NCBI GenBank assembly: GCA_964503595.1
Contig: CAZDAM010000055.1
Span: forward strand, 1 to 23,604
Direction of reading: 5' to 3'
DNA length: 23,604 nucleotides
DNA from: CAZDAM01 sp964503595
Lineage (GTDB): Bacteria; Muiribacteriota; UBA6191
This document shows, in pieces, positions 21,995 through 23,604 of this stretch. Every line of letters starts with the position of its first letter. The first letter of the stretch is position 1. A model generated the notes under the pieces. That model worked only from the letters and a program-made list of their open reading frames with translations. It ran no database searches and was not told the origin of the DNA. The translations under genes and the position numbers were made by a program.

Positions 21995-23505
21995 GCCTGC
22001 ACCTTCCAGAGTTGACGCCGGTATTCCTGAGCTAAAATGGCATGTTCCATTTCAATTTGGGGGGAATCCTGAAGATCCGCAATGGTGCGGGCAACCCGAA
22101 TCAGACTGTTGAGTTTGCGGGCACTCGCATTTTCACGGCGGGCCAGTTCCTGAAGTTTCTCACGAGCCCTGGCACAGAAGCCGGACTCCAGAATCCGGTG
22201 AATGCATCCGGTTGCATTGGTGTCCTGATTTTCAAATCGGTTTTTCTGGATATTACGGGCTCGAAGCACCTGACGGCGGCAGTAGCTGGTACTCAGTTTT
22301 CTGGACTCTTCCGTATCCAGAAGGGCCGAAGATGGCTGCAGGAAAACCCCCAGATCCATTCTTTCTTCCAAAGGGCCGGATAAGCGGGACTGATAGCGTT
22401 TGATTGAGGATTTCGGGCAGGTGCAGGTATGTTCCATGGAACCGAAGTATCCACAGATGCATGGGTTCAGAGTTGCCACAATCTGAAACCTGGCCGGCCA
22501 CTTAAGCGTCTGTTTGAGCCTGCTGTGAGAAATGTACCCGTCACTGATGGGCTGGCGCAGCCCCTCCAGGGACTGAGCCTGGAACTCAAGCAGCTCATCC
22601 ATAACCAAAACCCCTGAATGAGCCAGCGTGATCTCGCCAGGAGCTGCCTTGGGTCCTCCTCCAATCAGACCGGTTTTGGGAATGGAGGCATGCACCATAC
22701 GGATCGGAGGGCGGCGGATGAGACCGCTTCTGCCGCCACTGATGGAATGAATCCGGGAAACCCGCTGGCTTTCCTCATCCTCCAGATCAGGAAGAAGGGA
22801 TCCAAGCCTTTGGGCGAGCATGGTTTTTCCGCACCCGGGAGGGCCTGCCAGAATCAGATTATGGGCCCCGGCAGCCGAAATCAGAAGAGCCATTTTGGCC
22901 TGATGCTGCCCTCGCACTTCTTCCAGCAGAGGCAGGGTATCTTCCTGTGAAACAGACGAGAACTTCACATGCAGTCTTTCCCAGGAAGGGGAACCATGCA
23001 ACTCGGCCAGAGATTCCAGGGCAAGGCAGCTTGTCTGAAGGGCATTCCTGAGCTCATCTCTGGTTTTGGCTGGAACCAGAATATGGGAGCTATCCAGTTC
23101 CTCAAGCCCCCCGATCAGGGCAAAGGCATTCGGGATGGAACGAAGTTTTCCGGAAAGAGTGAGTTCTCCAAAGGCATAGAGAGGCTCTTCCTTCTTCCAG
23201 TTCCACTGTCCCGATGCCATCAGGATTCCCAGTGCCATGGGCAGGTCGTAGTGAGAACCTTCCTTTTTGACATGGGCGGGCGCAATATTGATGACAATCC
23301 GACCACGGGGAAATTCAAAACCACTCTGGCGAATTGCAGATCGGACTCTTTCCCTGGCCTCCTGTACTGAAGCATCCGGAAGACCCACAATCACAAACCC
23401 CGGAAGGCCTCCCCCAACCTGGATTTCCATTTCGATCTTCAAAGAATCCGCTCCATTGGGGGCAGCGGTTAAAACCGTGACGATTCTGCTTTTGGGCTTT
23501 TGCAT
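21991..23505 (-). CDS. comM: YifB/ComM-family Mg-chelatase-like AAA+ ATPase
   Basis: It is a hexameric helicase-like ATPase that promotes branch migration during DNA uptake and recombination. The 504-residue protein has an N-terminal domain (IVTVLTAAPNGADS...GLPDASVQEARERVR...RGRIVINIAPA) typical of the family. An AAA+ core follows, with Walker A GPPGCGKT (221-228) and Walker B VMDE (301-304). The NPCICGY...CTC segment holds four cysteines (C349, C351, C361, C363) and SGPLEERMD supplies an arginine finger (R382). The Walker B context MDELLEF differs from the usual DELPEF. AGGAGG stands before ATG 23505. The remaining bases, 23506-23604, show no gene. The two genes downstream follow on the same strand. 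Confidence 0.95.
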   Translation of the reverse strand: MQKPKSRIVTVLTAAPNGADSLKIEMEIQVGGGLPGFVIVGLPDASVQEARERVRSAIRQSGFEFPRGRIVINIAPAHVKKEGSHYDLPMALGILMASGQWNWKKEEPLYAFGELTLSGKLRSIPNAFALIGGLEELDSSHILVPAKTRDELRNALQTSCLALESLAELHGSPSWERLHVKFSSVSQEDTLPLLEEVRGQHQAKMALLISAAGAHNLILAGPPGCGKTMLAQRLGSLLPDLEDEESQRVSRIHSISGGRSGLIRRPPIRMVHASIPKTGLIGGGPKAAPGEITLAHSGVLVMDELLEFQAQSLEGLRQPISDGYISHSRLKQTLKWPARFQIVATLNPCICGYFGSMEHTCTCPKSSIKRYQSRLSGPLEERMDLGVFLQPSSALLDTEESRKLSTSYCRRQVLRARNIQKNRFENQDTNATGCIHRILESGFCARAREKLQELARRENASARKLNSLIRVARTIADLQDSPQIEMEHAILAQEYRRQLWKVQA

Positions 23506-23604
23506 CTCTCCTCCTTGTTCTCTTCAAGATTGCCAGAAAACAAAGGGTGGAAAGAAGGTACGGAAATTCTGATCGTGGAGGGTCAGAAAATTATGCTACT
23601 GGGT

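Noticed and set aside
23506..23604. Possible gene upstream of comM at the window edge
   Set aside because: All three minus-strand frames contain stops near the edge, and nothing recognisable is seen on the plus strand.

Overview
The window comes from a Gram-negative bacterial chromosome with about half G+C by eye. The clues are lipoprotein and signal-peptide genes, a periplasmic di-haem peroxidase, and a RimK/RimB-type pair. The genes include a three-subunit cytochrome b558-type succinate dehydrogenase, a plant-like ATP-phosphofructokinase and a bS22 (AURKAIP1/COX24) mini ribosomal protein. That mix fits a deltaproteobacterial-type lineage (Bdellovibrionota, Myxococcota, Desulfobacterota or SAR324-like), but the phylum cannot be fixed from sequence alone. 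The region is mostly housekeeping, densely packed, with no insertion sequence, phage gene, tRNA, rRNA or CRISPR array that I can support.

Layout. 1-969 (+) is the 3' part of a membrane-anchored class III cyclase-like protein. It overlaps a convergent pair (-) of a SAM methyltransferase (959-1546) and a phosphofructokinase (1556-2911). 2912-3452 has no intact long gene. It holds a 53-codon lipoprotein-like reading frame whose lipobox cysteine codon is TGA (3082-3243), and a strong bidirectional terminator. A di-haem cytochrome c peroxidase (-) and PEP carboxykinase (+) then diverge from a region with a near-perfect palindrome. Next on the plus strand are gltX, a small membrane protein, a sterol-desaturase-family enzyme and a cobalamin adenosyltransferase. 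A J-domain protein runs the other way. sdhCAB (10826-14194, +) follows and ends at a textbook terminator.

14460-15771 (-) holds the tiny bS22 gene followed by an ATP-grasp ligase. Divergent from it is a compact plus-strand operon: tex, an alpha/beta hydrolase, two HAD phosphatases and a RimB-like aspartic protease. It meets rimK (-) tail to tail. rimK lies downstream of comM/yifB and a small unknown gene that overlaps rimK by 83 bases.

How the genes fit together. Central carbon metabolism is well represented by phosphofructokinase, PEP carboxykinase and succinate dehydrogenase. A second theme is translation and the ribosome: gltX, bS22, tex, and the RimK/RimB-like pair that in other bacteria modifies ribosomal protein S6. 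The points most worth a second look are the TGA-at-lipobox frame, the cyclase lacking its late catalytic residues, the palindrome over the peroxidase promoter, the bS22 leader hairpin with its ATP-grasp partner, and a 26-base perfect palindrome inside the J-domain gene.
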